Shown here: piece by piece, positions 28,514-39,600 of the stretch | Layout: each line of letters opens with the position of its first letter | Position numbering within the stretch: position 1 is the first letter of the stretch | From: Pseudomonas moorei | Lineage (GTDB): Bacteria > Pseudomonadota > Gammaproteobacteria > Pseudomonadales > Pseudomonadaceae | Assembly: GCF_008801475.1 (NCBI RefSeq) | Contig: NZ_VZPP01000006.1 | Location: forward strand, 372,001-436,000 | Direction: 5' to 3' | Length of the DNA stretch: 64,000 nucleotides | The notes under the pieces: model-generated | Seen by the model: the letters and a program-made list of their open reading frames with translations, nothing else | Told to the model about the DNA's origin: nothing | The model's database searches: none | Translations under genes and position numbers: made by a program

Positions 28514-30068
28514 CTTTCTGAACAGTTCTTTTGCCTGCGTGATCCTCGGCGGCTTTTTGCTTTCCTGCGGCATCGAAGCGCTGCTGATCCCCAGGCCCAC
28601 CTTGCGTCGGCCACTGCGTAGCTGGCTGCTGCATGCCGGTGCATGGCTGTTCGCGCTGGCCCTGCTATATGGCATGACCGGGCGCCCGTATTTCAGTGCG
28701 GTGAATGTGCTGGCGTTGTGGCTGCTGATCGTGCTGGTGAGCAACTCGAAGTACCACTCGTTGCGCGAGCCCTTTGTGTGTGCGGATTTCGAGTACTTCA
28801 GCGACGCCGTGCGCTTTCCGCGCCTGTACCTGCCCTTCTTCGGCATCGGCAAGACGATTGTGTTGGCGCTGGCGTTTATCGCCTATCTGGCCTGCGGGTT
28901 GTATTTCGAGGCCACCGCCAGCGATGCGCTATCTACCGCTGCCGTGGCGCTGGCCAGTGCCTCGCTGTTGCTGCTCATCGGCGCGCTGAAGCCGCTGCGA
29001 CCCAGCTACGACGCCAGTCTGGATTTGCGTCGCTGGGGATTGGCCGCCAGTTTATGGACCTACTTTTGTGCCGCCCGGCGCAAGGTGTCCATCGACGCCC
29101 TGCACTCGCCTTTTGCGACCGATGCGCAAGCGATTCGCCCTCCTTGCGATACGGCCTTGCCTGACCTGGTCTCGGTGCAGAGCGAATCGTTTTTCGACAT
29201 TCGCACCTTGTGGCCCGGCATCCGCGAGCAGGTGCTGAGCCAGTACGATGTGTTGCGCGGCGAAGCCAGGGCCCATGGTCGCCTGCAAGTCGCGGCCTGG
29301 GGCGCAAACACCGTGCGCACCGAGTTCGCCTTCCTGACCGGGATTGCCGGCGACCGGCTCGGCGTGCATCGCTTCAATCCTTATCGCCATCTGGCCCGCC
29401 TGGGTTTGCCCAGCATCGCCGCCGAAATGAAACGCCGCGGTTATCGCACTGTGTGCATTCACCCTTATGCGGGCAGTTTCTACGGTCGTGATCGCGTGCT
29501 GCCGGCGCTGGGCTTCGATGAGTTCATCGACGTGCGCAGCTTCAACGAGGAGCAAAAAGCCGGCCCCTTCATTGGCGATTGTGCGGTGGCAGACAAGATC
29601 ATCGAACTACTCGACGACAGCGCTCGCACCCAGCCGCTCTACATCCATGCAGTGACGATGGAGAACCACGGGCCGCTGCACCTGGAGCAGGTCGACGCGG
29701 CAGAGTTGCCCAACTGGTTCGATCGACCGCTGCTCGACGGCATGCGCGACCTGGCGCCTTACCTGCGTCACCTGAGCAATGCCGATCGGATGCTCGGCAA
29801 GTTGCGCGAGTACCTGCTGGTCAGTCCGACTTCGACCGGGCTGTGTTTCTTTGGCGATCACGTGCCGATCCTCCCGGATGTGTATGCCGCCCTCGGCGCA
29901 CCGGATGGCGATACCGATTACTTCATCTGGTCCAATCAGACGCCTTCTTCCAGCCTGCCGCGGCCCCTCGGCGTTGAACAGTTGGCCAAGACCTTCGTTG
30001 AGCAGATGAGCAACAGCCACACACCGGTCAAGAAAGCCAGCCGGGCACAGACGGCAACCCATGACTGA
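28506..30068 (+). CDS. LtaS-like membrane phosphoglycerol transferase (alkaline phosphatase superfamily)
   Basis: This 520-residue protein has about five N-terminal membrane helices (to about 195) and a periplasmic sulfatase-fold domain. Catalytic residues match LtaS: Glu227 (VQSESFFD), nucleophile Thr272 (NTVRTEF), His in TMENHGPL, and Asp451-His452 (FFGDHVP). The 45-residue Glu-to-Thr spacing equals that of S. aureus LtaS (255 to 300), recalled from memory. Relatives move glycerol-phosphate from phosphatidylglycerol to an acceptor (LtaS, MdoB) or phosphoethanolamine. It lies between the SDR and the GNAT, matching the position of wcbQ. GTG start at 28506 overlaps the SDR stop. Confidence 0.82.
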   Translation: MPDFLNSSFACVILGGFLLSCGIEALLIPRPTLRRPLRSWLLHAGAWLFALALLYGMTGRPYFSAVNVLALWLLIVLVSNSKYHSLREPFVCADFEYFSDAVRFPRLYLPFFGIGKTIVLALAFIAYLACGLYFEATASDALSTAAVALASASLLLLIGALKPLRPSYDASLDLRRWGLAASLWTYFCAARRKVSIDALHSPFATDAQAIRPPCDTALPDLVSVQSESFFDIRTLWPGIREQVLSQYDVLRGEARAHGRLQVAAWGANTVRTEFAFLTGIAGDRLGVHRFNPYRHLARLGLPSIAAEMKRRGYRTVCIHPYAGSFYGRDRVLPALGFDEFIDVRSFNEEQKAGPFIGDCAVADKIIELLDDSARTQPLYIHAVTMENHGPLHLEQVDAAELPNWFDRPLLDGMRDLAPYLRHLSNADRMLGKLREYLLVSPTSTGLCFFGDHVPILPDVYAALGAPDGDTDYFIWSNQTPSSSLPRPLGVEQLAKTFVEQMSNSHTPVKKASRAQTATHD

Positions 30069-30672
30069 CATCGCCCCAGCGCCCTTGCGGATCGCCCTCG
30101 GCTCCAGCTTGCCGGAACCTGATGAATCGATCGCGCGGATGATCACTTCGGGACGCAGTTCGCTGGCCTTCTTTCTCGGCGATGAGGCCTGTCGCTATCG
30201 GCTGCTGGCCGCGTCAATCAACTGGGACCGGATTCTGATCGCCTACCGTGACTGCACGCCCCTGGGCTACGCCGCCTTCAAGCACCACTGGCGTGGGCCT
30301 TTCTCGCCCGGCGCCGGGCCTTTTCTAAGGGAATTCGGCCGCTTGCGCGGCGCAGCGCGCTATCTGTTGTTTGCGCTGACTGAGGGTCGGGAGTGGTACT
30401 ACGGTTTTTATCTCTATGGGTTGCACGTGATCAAGCACGCGCGTCACCAAGGCATCGCCAGCGCGCTGTTGAGCGCAACCTTCGATCAGGCCGGTCGGGC
30501 CGGTTATGACCGGGTTGAGCTGGAGGTCCAGGTGAAGAATCAGCGGGCCCGGCGGCTTTACGAGCATCTGGGATTCATCCGGGTGCGAACCACACCGCTG
30601 AACTGGCTTGGCCGCTTCCTGCCCTTTCCCTCGGTCATCAATATGCGCCGCACGCTGAAATCCCTCCAATGA
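30061..30672 (+). CDS. GNAT-family N-acyltransferase
   Basis: This 203-residue protein shows the acyl-CoA pyrophosphate-binding segment HARHQGIASALL (near residue 127). The following beta-strand/helix LEVQVKNQRARRLYEHLGF is typical of GNATs. The N-terminal half is less typical and has a hydrophobic GAARYLLFALTEG. It overlaps its neighbours by eight and four bases in a single operon. An amine made by the nearby oxoamine synthase would be a natural acceptor, as bacterial ceramide synthases are in this superfamily. An amino-sugar substrate remains possible. Confidence 0.75.
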   Translation: MTDIAPAPLRIALGSSLPEPDESIARMITSGRSSLAFFLGDEACRYRLLAASINWDRILIAYRDCTPLGYAAFKHHWRGPFSPGAGPFLREFGRLRGAARYLLFALTEGREWYYGFYLYGLHVIKHARHQGIASALLSATFDQAGRAGYDRVELEVQVKNQRARRLYEHLGFIRVRTTPLNWLGRFLPFPSVINMRRTLKSLQ

Positions 30673-32135
30673 GCTGCGAAGAGATGAGTCGATCAGTCCC
30701 CCTTGAGTCACTGGTGGAAGGCCCCGGCTGGGTGGGCATCATGTCGCAGTGGGTGATGTGGAAAGTCTTTCATCTGAGTGAGTTCCTCGACCCTGAAGGA
30801 CCGCCCCACTGGCTGTGGCGGCGCGGCCAGAAACGCCCCGCGGGTTTGAAGGCCATTTCCGGGATCGGCTACAAAAGCTCCTCCGACCACGCCCGCGTGT
30901 TATGCAAACGCTGGGGCATTCCCTACGTGGCGCTGGAGGACGGCTTTCTGCGTTCTTCTTCACTGGGGGTCGAGGGCGATACGCCGATGTCGATGGTGGT
31001 CGATCCCATCGGCATTCACTACCTGGCTGATCGCCCGTCACTGCTGGAAAACATGCTGCAAACCCCGCACACCTTGACCGCCGCGGAACTGGCAACCGCC
31101 AAGGCATTGATTGCGTTGATGCGCAGCAGTGGCATCGGCAAATACAACAACGCCCCGGACTTGAGCGAGGACGACCCCCTGGGGCGCGGCAAGCCACTGG
31201 TTCTGGTGGTGGACCAGACTTACGGCGACTTCTCCATTCCGGGCGGCGGCCTGTGCGAAGCAGACTTCATCCGCATGCTCGATGCGGCGCTGGCGGAAAA
31301 CCCCGATGCCGATGTGCGGGTGCGGATTCACCCCGACTGCATCAACGGCCACAAGAAAAGCTGCCTGCTCGATGCCGCCCAGGCGCGAGGAGTGCCCCTG
31401 GAGAACCGCCACGTGTCCTGGGCCTCCCTGGCGTGCCGGGCCCGACGGGTATATGTCGGCACCAGCCAGGCCGGGCTGGAAGCCTTGATTCAGGGGACAC
31501 CGGTGACGTGTTTCGGGTTGCCCTTCTATGCCGGTTGGGGCCTGACCGATGATCGCTTGCCAATCCCGCGCCGCCAGGCCAGGCCAACGCTGGAGCAATT
31601 GGTGGCCGCCGCCTACATTCGTTACTGCCGCTATGTGGACCCACTGACCGACCAGCGCTGCGATGTGATGACCGTGGCCCGGCAACTGGCCCGGCAAAAA
31701 CAAAAGGACAGCCAGTTCGCCGGCCCATTGACCGTACTCGGCGCGCCCCGGCGCCAGCGATCGACCATCCGCAGCTTGCTCGACAGCCGTTGGGGCCGTG
31801 TGAAGTTCACCCGATACCGGGCCGACCTGATGAGCTGCGTGGCGCGGGAGAACGGCAAGGTACTGGTTTGGAGTGCCGACGAACCCCATGACTTGTCGGC
31901 GCATGCTGCGGCGCAGAACGTACCGCTGTGGCGCATTAGCCCTGGCAAAGCCACCGCCAGCTTGGCTCTCAAGCGTAACGACGGCGAAGAGCAACTACTG
32001 GTACAAGTCCGGGGTAAGCCCTGCAGCCACCAGCAGGCACAGGAACACCACACGCAAAACACCCCAGACCTGCTCGAACAGTGCCCACGCTATCGACAAA
32101 TCCGCCGCTACCTCAAAGGCATGCTCGCGCTCTGA
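30669..32135 (+). CDS. Second, single-module KpsC-like Kdo transferase
   Basis: This 488-residue protein has one KpsC-type module: LEDGFLRSSSLGVEGD (near residue 91), MVVDPIGIHYLADRPSLLE, VRIHPDCINGHKK and FYAGWGLTDDR. A C-terminal extension of about 120 residues has no counterpart in KpsC. It is the last gene of the kpsC operon, joined by an ATGA overlap. It may form a further Kdo linkage in the linker or in a Kdo-containing glycan. The C-terminal region (from about PRRQRSTIRSLLDSR) is unassigned. Confidence 0.85.
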   Translation: MSCEEMSRSVPLESLVEGPGWVGIMSQWVMWKVFHLSEFLDPEGPPHWLWRRGQKRPAGLKAISGIGYKSSSDHARVLCKRWGIPYVALEDGFLRSSSLGVEGDTPMSMVVDPIGIHYLADRPSLLENMLQTPHTLTAAELATAKALIALMRSSGIGKYNNAPDLSEDDPLGRGKPLVLVVDQTYGDFSIPGGGLCEADFIRMLDAALAENPDADVRVRIHPDCINGHKKSCLLDAAQARGVPLENRHVSWASLACRARRVYVGTSQAGLEALIQGTPVTCFGLPFYAGWGLTDDRLPIPRRQARPTLEQLVAAAYIRYCRYVDPLTDQRCDVMTVARQLARQKQKDSQFAGPLTVLGAPRRQRSTIRSLLDSRWGRVKFTRYRADLMSCVARENGKVLVWSADEPHDLSAHAAAQNVPLWRISPGKATASLALKRNDGEEQLLVQVRGKPCSHQQAQEHHTQNTPDLLEQCPRYRQIRRYLKGMLAL

Positions 32136-32140
32136 CCCTC

Positions 32141-32282
32141 TGCAGAAGCCGACTTGCCGGCGAAGGCCTTTTCATTGGCGCCGCACGTCTCAAGACCGCC
32201 TTTGCTGGCGAGCCAGCTCTTACAAAAAACGCATGAGTCTGTAGCCACACCCAACCCGTAGAGCCGGCTTGCCGGCGAAGGC
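32141..32282. repeat. Cluster of three REP sequences
   Basis: Copies at about 32141-32168 (gaagccgacttgccggcgaa), 32200-32224 (inverted, ctggcgagccagctcttaca) and 32257-32282 (gagccggcttgccggcgaag) fill the convergent space between the kps operon and the oxoamine synthase gene. They probably act as the transcription barrier. Confidence 0.7.
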
Positions 32283-32318
32283 GTCTTCGGAGATTGCGTT
32301 GGTCTTCGACCGCGCGCC

Positions 32319-33668
32319 TTAGAGCTTCTGCAGTTCCTGCGCAACGATGGCGACGGTCTCGGCGATTTGTTCCGGGGTGTGCAGGCACGACACGAAAAAG
32401 CGCACGCGCGCCGACTTCTCGGGCACTGCCGGATGCAGGATGGGCTGGGCGTTGATGCCGCGACGGGACAATGCGCTGGACAATTGGGTGGCCTTGAGCG
32501 AACTGCCCGTGATGACCGGCACCACCGCAAGACCGGTGCTGGTGCCGGTGTCCAGGCCCGCGTCCCTGGCGAGCTCAAGGAATTGCCGGCCACGCGCCTG
32601 CAAGGTGGCGACGCGTTCGCCATCTTCCGGCAGGCAACGTAACGCCGCCAACGCTGCCGCCGCCACCGAAGGTGGCATGCCGACACTGTAGAGAAAGCCC
32701 GGCGCCAGGAACTTGAGGTGCTCCACCAGCGCCGACTCACCGGCAATGTATCCACCGCAGCTGGCCAGGCTTTTACTCAGGGTGCCCATCCAGATATCCA
32801 CATCACCGCCGGCCAGGCCGAAATGCTCGCGGATGCCTTTGCCGGTCTGCCCCATGACGCCCAGGGAATGCGCTTCGTCCACCATCAACAACACCTGGTG
32901 CTTGCTTCTGAGCTCGACGAAACGAGGCAGGTCCGGGAAGTCTCCGTCCATGCTGTAAATGCCTTCGAGCACCACCAACACGCGCTCGAAATGTTGACGC
33001 TGATCGCTCAGGACCCGGTCGACCGCTTCCCAGTCATTGTGGGCAAAGCTCAAGCGCCGCGCACCGGACAACTGGATGCCCTGCAGCACGCTGTTATGAA
33101 TCAGTTCGTCATGCAGGATCAGGTCCCGTGGGCCGAACAGGTAACCAATGGTGGTCACGTTGGTCGCATGACCACTGACGAAGGTAATGGCATCGTCCAC
33201 TTCATAGAGTCGAGCCAACTCCTGCTCCAGCTCACGATGAATCGGACGGTCGCCGGAGACCGGGCGGCTGGCCGATACCGAAGTGCCGTACTGATCAATC
33301 GCGGCCTTGGCGGCTTCGGCGACAACCGGATGCCCCGAGTAACCCAGGTAGTTGTAGCTCGCGAAATTGACGTAGCGACTACCGCCCATGACGGTTTCAG
33401 CCCCCGCCAAGCCTTCGTGCAGCTTGAAGAACGGATTGGCCAGGCCAAAGCGCGCGGCGCCGTCAAGCATGATGCGTAACTGCTGATAGCCGGGGAACTG
33501 GTCAAATCGGCAGAATTGCCCGAACTCCTCGCGCGGGGCGCCTTTGATACCCTCCAGCGATGGGCTTGGCGCACCATCGCCGGTCTTGCGCAGGCGCCGT
33601 TCCAGGGCTTGTTGGATCAGCTTGTCCTTCATCGAAGTAGCAAGCCCGGGCGAGGTTTTATGGGTCAT
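32319..33668 (-). CDS. PLP-dependent alpha-oxoamine synthase (WcbT-like)
   Basis: This enzyme would condense an acyl thioester with an amino acid, losing CO2, to give an alpha-amino ketone. It belongs with 8-amino-7-oxononanoate synthase and serine palmitoyltransferase. The 449-residue protein has the PLP-binding MVDEAHSLG (Asp264) and TLSKSLASCGG with Schiff-base Lys299. It also has FASYNYLGYSGHP and ASRPVSGD. The N-terminal 60 residues exceed the family core and may recognise the ACP. The ATG at 33668 lies eight bases after the PKS stop, showing tight coupling; BioF would not be found with a PKS. I infer it releases the PKS chain onto serine, alanine or glycine. Confidence 0.88.
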   Translation of the reverse strand: MTHKTSPGLATSMKDKLIQQALERRLRKTGDGAPSPSLEGIKGAPREEFGQFCRFDQFPGYQQLRIMLDGAARFGLANPFFKLHEGLAGAETVMGGSRYVNFASYNYLGYSGHPVVAEAAKAAIDQYGTSVSASRPVSGDRPIHRELEQELARLYEVDDAITFVSGHATNVTTIGYLFGPRDLILHDELIHNSVLQGIQLSGARRLSFAHNDWEAVDRVLSDQRQHFERVLVVLEGIYSMDGDFPDLPRFVELRSKHQVLLMVDEAHSLGVMGQTGKGIREHFGLAGGDVDIWMGTLSKSLASCGGYIAGESALVEHLKFLAPGFLYSVGMPPSVAAAALAALRCLPEDGERVATLQARGRQFLELARDAGLDTGTSTGLAVVPVITGSSLKATQLSSALSRRGINAQPILHPAVPEKSARVRFFVSCLHTPEQIAETVAIVAQELQKL

Positions 33669-33676
33669 GGTCCGGA

Positions 33677-36600
33677 TCAATTAATCAAGCGTGAAAGTTT
33701 GGAACCCTGGGCGTCGAGGCCATCGCTCAACTGCACGATGTCGTCACGGGAAATGTCGACGCCGTGACGCGAGAACGTTTCGCTCGCCAGGGACTGCAGG
33801 TTGTTTTCGCCATCCACTTGCACATCGCCGTCCTGGTTGCCGCGCAAGAGCTCGAGGATGCGCACGGTGATCTTGCCGATGTTCGACGCTTCGCTCAGTT
33901 CCATGACCGGCAGACGTACACCGAACCGCTCCTCGACCGCGACCACCAGCTCGACACTCATCAGCGAGTCCAGACCCAACTCCTGGAGCGGTCGGGTGAT
34001 ATCCAGTTTGCTGGTGGGTATACGCAGGATTTCGCTGATTTCCTGCTTGAGCATTTCATTGAACAGCTCGATCAGCTCGGGGTCGTCCATTTCCGCCAGC
34101 AGCCGCTGGATATCGTCGGCATCGCTTTCTTCGTCCTGTTCGCCGCCGTGCAACCTCGCCAGTTCATTGAACTTGGGTGAACCGGCGGCTGGCAGGAAGC
34201 GCGACAACGCCTTCCAGTCCAGCTCCAGCACGCCCAGGCCCGAACGGCGTTGCAACAGCAAGCGTTCCAGGGTTTGCAGCGCCGCCTCCGACTGCAGGGC
34301 TGCACCCCCCATGCGGCTTTGCAGGGCGTCCTTGATGTCCTGGTTGCGGGCGAGGAACCCCGCATCATCGATGGCCCCCCACAGCACGCTGGTGGCCGGC
34401 AAACCAAGCGCCAGGCGATGGCGCGCCAGTGCTTCGAGCCAATGGTTGGCGGCCACATAGTTGGCCTGCCCCGGATTACCGAACAGGGTGGTTGCCGAGG
34501 AGAACAGCACGAAGAAGTCCAGTGGCAAATGGGCCGTCAATTCATGCAGGTACTGCGCCCCCTTGGCCTTGGGCTCCAGAACGCGCTGCAACTGTTCAAG
34601 GGTCAGATTGCGAATCAAGCCGTCGTCGAACACCGTTGCCGCATGCACCACGCCACGCAACGGCTGGCCGCTGGCCTGGATACGCGTCATGACCGACAGC
34701 AGCTGTGCGCGATCGGTGATGTCACAGGCCAGTGCCTGGACCTCGATGCCCTGTTCGCGCCACAACGCCAACAAGGGTTGCGCCTCTTCCGTCGCGGCGC
34801 CACGTCGTCCCAGCAGGACCAGGTGCCGGGCGCCTTTCTCCACCAGCCATTGCGCGCTGCGCAGGCCGAAACCACTGAGCCCGCCGGTGACCAGATAGCT
34901 GGCATCCGCAGCCAGCGACAACGTCGGTGCGGGCGCCATCGATGTCGCGACCACACCTCGAATCGGCGTGCGGTACGTCACCACAATCTTGCCGATCTGC
35001 CTTGCCTGCTGCATGTAGCGGAAGGCTTCGACCACTTCATTGGCATCGAAGGCACGGTACGGCAACGGGCTCAAGAGGCCTTCGCGGAACAGCTCCATCA
35101 TGTCGCCGAACAATCGACGGGTCAGTTGCGGACGCTCGCTCATCAGTTGGTCGGCGTCGATGCCGAAGTAGCTGATGTTGTTGCGGAACGGGCGCAGGCC
35201 GATCTTGGTGTTCTGGTAGAAATCACGCTTGCCCAGTTCGAGGAAGCGACCAAAGGGTTTGAGAACCCGCAGATTGCGATTGATCGCCTCGCCCGCCAGC
35301 GAGTTGAGTACCACATCCACGCCACGGCCATCGGTGATGGCCAGGATCTCATCGGCATAGGCCAGCGAACGCGAGTCGAAAATATGCTCGACCCCCATCA
35401 GCCGCAGGAAATCGCGCTTTTCGTCGCTGCCCGCGGTGGCATAGATTTCGGCACCGCACCATTTGGCAATCTGGATCGCCGCGATTCCCACACCGCCCGC
35501 TGCACCGTGAATCAGGATTTTCTCTCCCGGCTCAAGGCGCGCCAGGTGGTGCAACGCGTAGTACACGGTAAAGAAGGTACTCGGGATGGTCGCAGCGGCC
35601 TCGAAGGACATGCCTTCAGGAATGCGCGCCACCGCGTTGGCATTGGTCACCAGGCGATTGGCGAAGCTCGAAGGACCGAAGCCGACGACGCGGTCGCCCG
35701 GCTGGAAATCGCCTTCGACCAACGCCCCTTTGCCGCGCACCACGCCAGCAAATTCGAAGCCCAGTGTCGGACCCGAGAAGCCGTTTTCAATCGCTTCATC
35801 GGACAGCAGACCCAATGCATACATCACATCACGGAAATTCAGGCCGGTCGCCTGAACCTCAATATCCAGTTGGTCGTCAGCCGGTAGCCTTGGCTCCCCC
35901 GCTTCCCAGCGCAAATGGCGCAACTGACCCGGCAAGTCGAAGCCGAGCTTGATCTGCGCCGGCACCTGCGGCGTGCCGTCTTGCGGCCATTCATCGGGCT
36001 GGACTCGCAGCCGTGCGACATAGCGATCGCCCGCCGCGCTGAGCGCCAGTTCGGTTTCTTCATCGGCATTGAGCAGTGCCGTGGCCAGGTGCCTGGCGTC
36101 GGCGCCCATTGCCAGATCGAGCAGACGGACACGGCAGCCGACCGCTTCATTGCTCAGGGTCCGACCGAAACCCCACAAGGCCGCATCGGCGATGTGAGTC
36201 ACCGTCGTTTCCTGCGCAGCGCCTGGGGGCAGCAGATGAACAGCGGCGCCCGAGGTCAGCAACCAGCAATCGGCGGCGATGCCGACCGACTCACAGGCCT
36301 GAGTGATGGCTGCGGCGAGCATGCAGCGATCCACCTGCGCATCCAGACCCAGGGAGGCGAACAGACCGGCGAGCATCACGATGTGCTGAGCTGCCGGCCC
36401 TGCACTCAACTGTTGCGCCAGTACCGCGGTCGAGCCCGGCACGAGCAGCGCGACGTCCTGACCCTGCTCGCGCAGGATCGTGGCCAGTGCCTCGGTCAAT
36501 GGACCTTCAGGCCCTTGCTCGTCAGCAACCAGCAACCAGCGTTGATGGGGATACGCCGGGGCGACCGAGAGAGTCTTTGCGTTGTCCTTGCCGGCTACCA

Positions 36601-39600
36601 GCAGGTAGCTGCCGGATGCCATGTCCGGAATCAACTCCAGCGGCTCGGATACCGTAAGGCCATGACGCCGCAATTCCTGCTGCCAGAAACCCGGGGGCTG
36701 CTGCACCGACAGCGCCTGCTGCCCCTGGCGGGCGAGCCACCAGGACGGCTCGGCGCCGAAGGTGAAGTCTGCCCAGCGCGCAGGGTGTTGCGCCAGCAGC
36801 AGCACTTCGCCCCTAGCCCCCAACCTTGTAATCGCCTGCTGCAAGCCCTGGCTGAGTGCTTCCAGCGGTGCCAGGTCGGTGGCGACAAGGAGCAAATCGA
36901 AGTCATTGGCCGGCACCCGGGCCACTTTTTCCGTGTCTTCCAGGTTCAGCACCTGAAGGTCCGGGAAGTCAGCCTGGAGCATCGACAGCGCTTCAATGTT
37001 CCGGGCCACGTACTGATAGTCGACCCGATCGAAATCCAGGCCAACACACAGATCGGCCGCCAATGGCGCGCCCTCGAAGCCCAGCTCGAGAATACGCAGG
37101 CGCTGCCCGTCAGGCAGAGCGCGCAACCGTTGGGCGATGTGCTCGCGCAAACCACCCAGCACCGCGTGGTAGCCGCCAGCGCCGAGCACCAGACGGGTCA
37201 ATACGGCGGGTGTGGTTTCCCGTGGCAATAGCTGCGCCAGCTCCACCTGGCCGCTCATCAACTCCAGCAGGTGCATGCCGATACGGCCAACCGAATGAAT
37301 GACCTGGAAATGCTCGGGATAGCTGCGGAACAGTTCCTGCCAGATGTCCTGGGCACTCGCGCGCTCGCCCTGATCGGCCAATTGCCAGGTGTCATTGCCG
37401 ACCGCGACCAGGCTGCCATCCTCTACTGCTTGTGCAAGCAGATGATCCAGGTAACTGCCGGCGTTCCAGGTGGCGTGCTGCTGGCGGGTCAGTTCACCGC
37501 CGAGTTTGTCGATGGCTTCGAGCAGGAAGCTGGCGCACAGGCCGTCGAGCAAGGGGTCGATTTCATGGGCATACCGGACGAGCCCAGGCTCATCCGCGAC
37601 AGTGTCCAGGTGCTGCTGCAGCAACGCCTGCAACGCTGAACCGGCCGTGGGTACGGCGCGTTCATTGGCGGGATAGGGTTTGGCAACCCCGACAAAATCC
37701 GCCAGCTTGATGTCGCCGCTGCGATCCTTGTGCAGTCGCACCCCGCGAAAACGCGCGTCCTTGATGCAGATGACCGCGCGGCCCTCGGCGTCGTACAAGG
37801 TGAAATCCGCCAGCAGCGAATGCTCCGAGCGTTTCACCAGGCTGACCTGGGCCAGACAAGGCGGCAGGCTGCCAGTGGCAAAGGCGATACGCCCCAGCTT
37901 CACCGGAATAAAGGCCAGGCCTTTGCGGCTGCCGGCCTCCTGGCTCAACAGCTGGGTGATCAACTGGAAGGCACTGTCCAGCAGCGCCGGGTGCAGATTC
38001 AGGCTGGCCAGTTCTGCTTCGATCGGGGTCGGGACCGCCAAGCGCGCCAACACCTGATTGCCCTCGATCCAGCCGGCCTGCACCGCCTGATAGGCCGGAC
38101 CATAATTGAGGCCGACGGCACGGGTCAGCGCCAGGTGCCCGGACGAGGTGAAATCCGGTGCACGTGCCGGCAAGGCCGGCGCAGCACAGGCCAGCAGACC
38201 GCCGCGCGCTTCGCCGGGCAGCCTGGCGACCACATGCTGCACCCATGGCTCGGCCTGGGCGGTGGTACGCGACACAATGGAAACGGTGCCGTCGCTGCTA
38301 TCGACCGTCACCCGGACTTTCTTGCTGAATTCCGCATGCAGCAAGAGCGGGCTGTGAATCTCCAGTTCTTCGATTTCAACGAATTCGCCGGGTTGATACT
38401 GCAAGGCAGCGGCCAGTGCGAGTTCGGTGAAACCTGCCCCCGGAAACAACACCGAATCGCCCACCATGTGATCGCCCAGTGACGGGAACAGTTGTGTATC
38501 GAGGCGGTTGTCCCAGGTGAATTCATGTTCCGGCAACGGGTAACCGAGCAGCGGGTGGACGCGTTCACGCCGCAGGTTGCCGCTCGATTCCGGCGAATCG
38601 GCGTGCCACAGACGTTCGCGCTGCCAGACGTAATTGGGCAACCGCACGAAACGCCCGGGAGCGGAAAACAGGCATTGCAGATCGATGTCGACACCGGCTA
38701 TCAGCACCTTAGCCAGGGTGCGGTCGATGGACTGCGGGGACTCTTCGCCGCGCAGCACGGTCGGAATCACAACACCTTCCCGTTCCTGGCTGTTCAGTGC
38801 ATCGGTCACGTAGGCACGCAAGATCGGGTGTGGCCCGACTTCAACGAATACGTTGTAACCCTGCTCGACAAGCGCTTCGCTGGCCGATTTGAACAGCACC
38901 GGATAACGGATGTTTTTCCACCAGTATTCGGCGTCCAGGCATTCGCCAGCCAGCAGGTCGCCGGTCACGGTCGAATACAGGGGAATACGCGCAGGTCCCG
39001 GAACGATGTCGCTCAAGGCCGCGACCACCTGATCGGCAATCACCTCCATGGCCGGCGAGTGGAACGCATAATCGAGACCCAGACGGCGGACGAACACCTG
39101 ACGCTCGGTCAAGGCGCTCTCCAGGGAATCCAGGGCTGCCGGCAAGCCGGCGACGGTCGCTCCCTTGAAACTGTTATCCCCGGCGACAACCAGCTCGCTG
39201 TCCAGGCCAAGTGTCTGCAACAGGCTCGCAGTGTCGTCACCCGACAAGCCGACCGCCGACATCTGGCCGCAGCCCTTGGTCAAGCCTTGCAGGCGACTGC
39301 GATGGTAGATCACCGCCGTGGCGTCATTCAGCGTCAACGCGCCGCACGCCCAGGCAGCCGCGACTTCACCCACGCTGTGGCCGATCACGGCCACCGGCAC
39401 GACACCTTTTTCCGCCAGCATGCGGGTAACACCCACCTGCAATGCAAACAGCGCCGGCTGGGCAAACTCAGTCAGTGGGTAACGGTCGTCGCCCAGCTCA
39501 CCCGCCAGTTCCGCGATCAGCGAATAACCGGACAAGGGTTGGAAAATCGCGTCCAGCTCGGCAACCGCCTGATGGAACACCGGGTCGGCCAGCAACGACT

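Noticed and set aside
32319..33668. Annotation as biotin gene bioF
   Set aside because: No other bio genes are present, the N-terminus is extended, and it is translationally linked to a PKS.
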